Positions 63,003 through 64,000 of a DNA stretch of 64,000 nucleotides are shown in pieces. Each line of letters starts with the position of its first letter. The stretch's first letter is position 1. Source of the DNA: an uncultured Spirochaetaceae bacterium. Lineage in GTDB: Bacteria; Spirochaetota; Spirochaetia; Sphaerochaetales; Sphaerochaetaceae. The notes under the pieces were generated by a model. It was not told the origin of the DNA and made no database searches. It saw only the letters and a program-made list of their open reading frames with translations. The stretch covers positions 1 through 64,000 of the forward strand of contig CALXLE010000099.1 in NCBI GenBank assembly GCA_944389115.1, read 5' to 3'. A program made the position numbers and the translations under genes.

Positions 63003-63614
63003 TCAACCTGCCTTCACCAGCTTCTTCTTAGCTATCTTTCCACGCACGACAGCTGCGGTCTGCTGATCCTGAAGATAGATTCCTATCACCCTGATATTCT
63101 CCTTTGCCTCGGGTATCTTCACCTTCTCAAAGAGATTTACACGCTGCGTCGTCGTCCTAAGCTCTGCAGAGAGAAGCTCAATTCTCTCCTCAAGAGTCCT
63201 TACAAGTGCATCGAACTTCGCGATATCCCTCAGGGCGACAATGGCCTTGTCGACCCACAGGGGATAGAAGTCCAGATCGTATTCAATGGGCTTGAAGACA
63301 AGCTCTCTGAACACAGGCACTTCCACTCCCGCTATATTCCCCCTGTCCTTCTCTATCCTATCAACCTTGACAAGCGTACCGATGGATTTTTCAGAGGGGA
63401 ACGAAGCATTCTCGCCATATACAGCAATCCAGCCAGAAAGAGAAGCCTTGGCCTTAGCCTGCTCCTCCTTCAGCTTCGCTATCTCCTGCTCAGACTCCCT
63501 TATGACAGCCTGGAGCTGCTGCTGCTTGAGCTGCAGCGTTGGAAGATAGCGCTGGAACTGCTTAAGGGCGTCCTTCTGCTTCTTCTGCTCATTCTTGGTA
63601 AGCTTTACACCCAC
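63003..63614 (-). CDS. atpD: V-type ATPase subunit D (central stalk)
   Basis: 203 aa. It is mostly a long helical hairpin: an N-terminal coiled coil (TKNEQKKQKDALKQFQRYLP), a middle beta element, and a C-terminal helix with TTQRVNLFEKVKIPEAKENI, the family signature. It rotates within the A3B3 head. It lies between subunits B and I with almost no gaps. Confidence 0.94.
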   Translation of the reverse strand: MGVKLTKNEQKKQKDALKQFQRYLPTLQLKQQQLQAVIRESEQEIAKLKEEQAKAKASLSGWIAVYGENASFPSEKSIGTLVKVDRIEKDRGNIAGVEVPVFRELVFKPIEYDLDFYPLWVDKAIVALRDIAKFDALVRTLEERIELLSAELRTTTQRVNLFEKVKIPEAKENIRVIGIYLQDQQTAAVVRGKIAKKKLVKAG

Positions 63615-63615
63615 T

Positions 63616-64000
63616 CTAGCGCTCCTTGGGCCAGTACTGCTCTATGAGCTCAGTCCTGAGTCCTGTCTCATTAGGCTCGAAGCACTCCGCAAGGATCTTC
63701 CAGCCTTCGTCGAGAGCTTCTTCGAGAGGAATATTCACCGAAAGGTCCATCATCCTCGATTCGAACTCCGCACCATACTTCAGAAGCTTCTCATCCCAGT
63801 CTGACATCATGAATCCCATTGAACGCTTCTCAAGGGAATCCTTGTATGCGCTGTAGAGCTTGATCATGCCATCCATCAATGATCTATGGTCCGAGCGTGT
63901 ATCCTTGTTGACGTTCTGCTTCAGACGGGAAAGGGATCCGAATGGCTCGATATGGCCATTCTTCAGATAATACTGTCCCTCCGTGATGTATCCCGTATTG
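63616..64000 (-). CDS. atpB: V-type ATPase subunit B, C-terminal part (5' end beyond window)
   Basis: The frame is open to the right edge and shows the subunit B-like [20 protein letters not shown], then [20 protein letters not shown], and the end [11 protein letters not shown]. Subunit B is the non-catalytic nucleotide-binding partner of A in the head. Only the last ~127 codons are in the window; subunit A is expected further right. Confidence 0.94.
   Translation of the reverse strand, partial: NTGYITEGQYYLKNGHIEPFGSLSRLKQNVNKDTRSDHRSLMDGMIKLYSAYKDSLEKRSMGFMMSDWDEKLLKYGAEFESRMMDLSVNIPLEEALDEGWKILAECFEPNETGLRTELIEQYWPKER

Noticed and set aside
1-64000. CRISPR arrays, rRNA operons or prophage structural genes
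   Set aside because: No regularly spaced repeats, rRNA-like stretches or capsid/terminase/tail genes were seen on either strand.

Overview
The window looks like a spirochaete chromosome (Spirochaetales, Sphaerochaeta/Treponema-like) carrying most of an integrative conjugative element. The host signature is a V-type ATPase operon (B-D-I-K order), an LptD-PhoH-7TM/HD-YbeY cluster, an MEP-pathway ispG beside uvrA, and lipoproteins with spirochaete-style lipoboxes. The genus is an inference from gene content; no rRNA or tRNA gene was found.

Layout. (1) 1-2715: a BspA-like leucine-rich-repeat lipoprotein on the minus strand, running off the left edge. It is out of frame at a C8 tract just after its lipobox, so it looks like a phase-variable surface protein in the OFF state. 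(2) 2787-19137: conjugation genes on the minus strand in two transcription units. The first is virB11-virB8-virB9-virB10 plus a helix-turn-helix/membrane protein; its VirB11 is split inside the Walker A loop by a 361-residue intein. The second is a tightly overlapping run: three unknown genes, traF peptidase, two virB2 pilins, virB3, virB4, relaxase, virD4 and two ribbon-helix-helix accessory genes. (3) 19267-27007: two giant soluble helical proteins (926 and 1647 aa) with basic C-termini, function unknown. (4) 27165-28718: two unknown genes transcribed rightwards. (5) 28791-31962: virB6/trbL and virB5/trbJ. (6) 32143-36961: a sigma-70-type factor, an Ig-like lipoprotein, a solitary TnpB with a likely overlapping guide RNA, and an AT-rich secreted protein. 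(7) 36980-42434: replication and integration genes: PIF1-like helicase, CHC2/Toprim primase-like protein, three small genes and a tyrosine integrase. (8) 42435-42739: probable right junction of the element. (9) 42740-64000: chromosomal genes: a LacI regulator with a sugar isomerase/kinase operon, then ybeY, 7TM-HD, phoH, lptD, uvrA, ispG, small unknowns, a methyltransferase, a ZIP transporter, a patatin and the V-ATPase subunits.

How it fits together. The element encodes a VirB/VirD4 type IV machine (VirB2-VirB6, VirB8-VirB11, VirD4), a pilin-processing peptidase, a relaxase with two ribbon-helix-helix partners, its own primase and helicase, and an integrase. No VirB1 or separate VirB7 was seen; VirB9 itself carries a lipobox. 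Six promoter-like sites inside the element share the exact heptamer CTATAAT upstream of its genes, mostly without a recognisable -35, and the element carries its own sigma factor, which suggests (inference) coordinated expression. Outside the element, a 20-bp palindrome lies just downstream of a good promoter in front of the isomerase-kinase operon and is the likely LacI-family operator.
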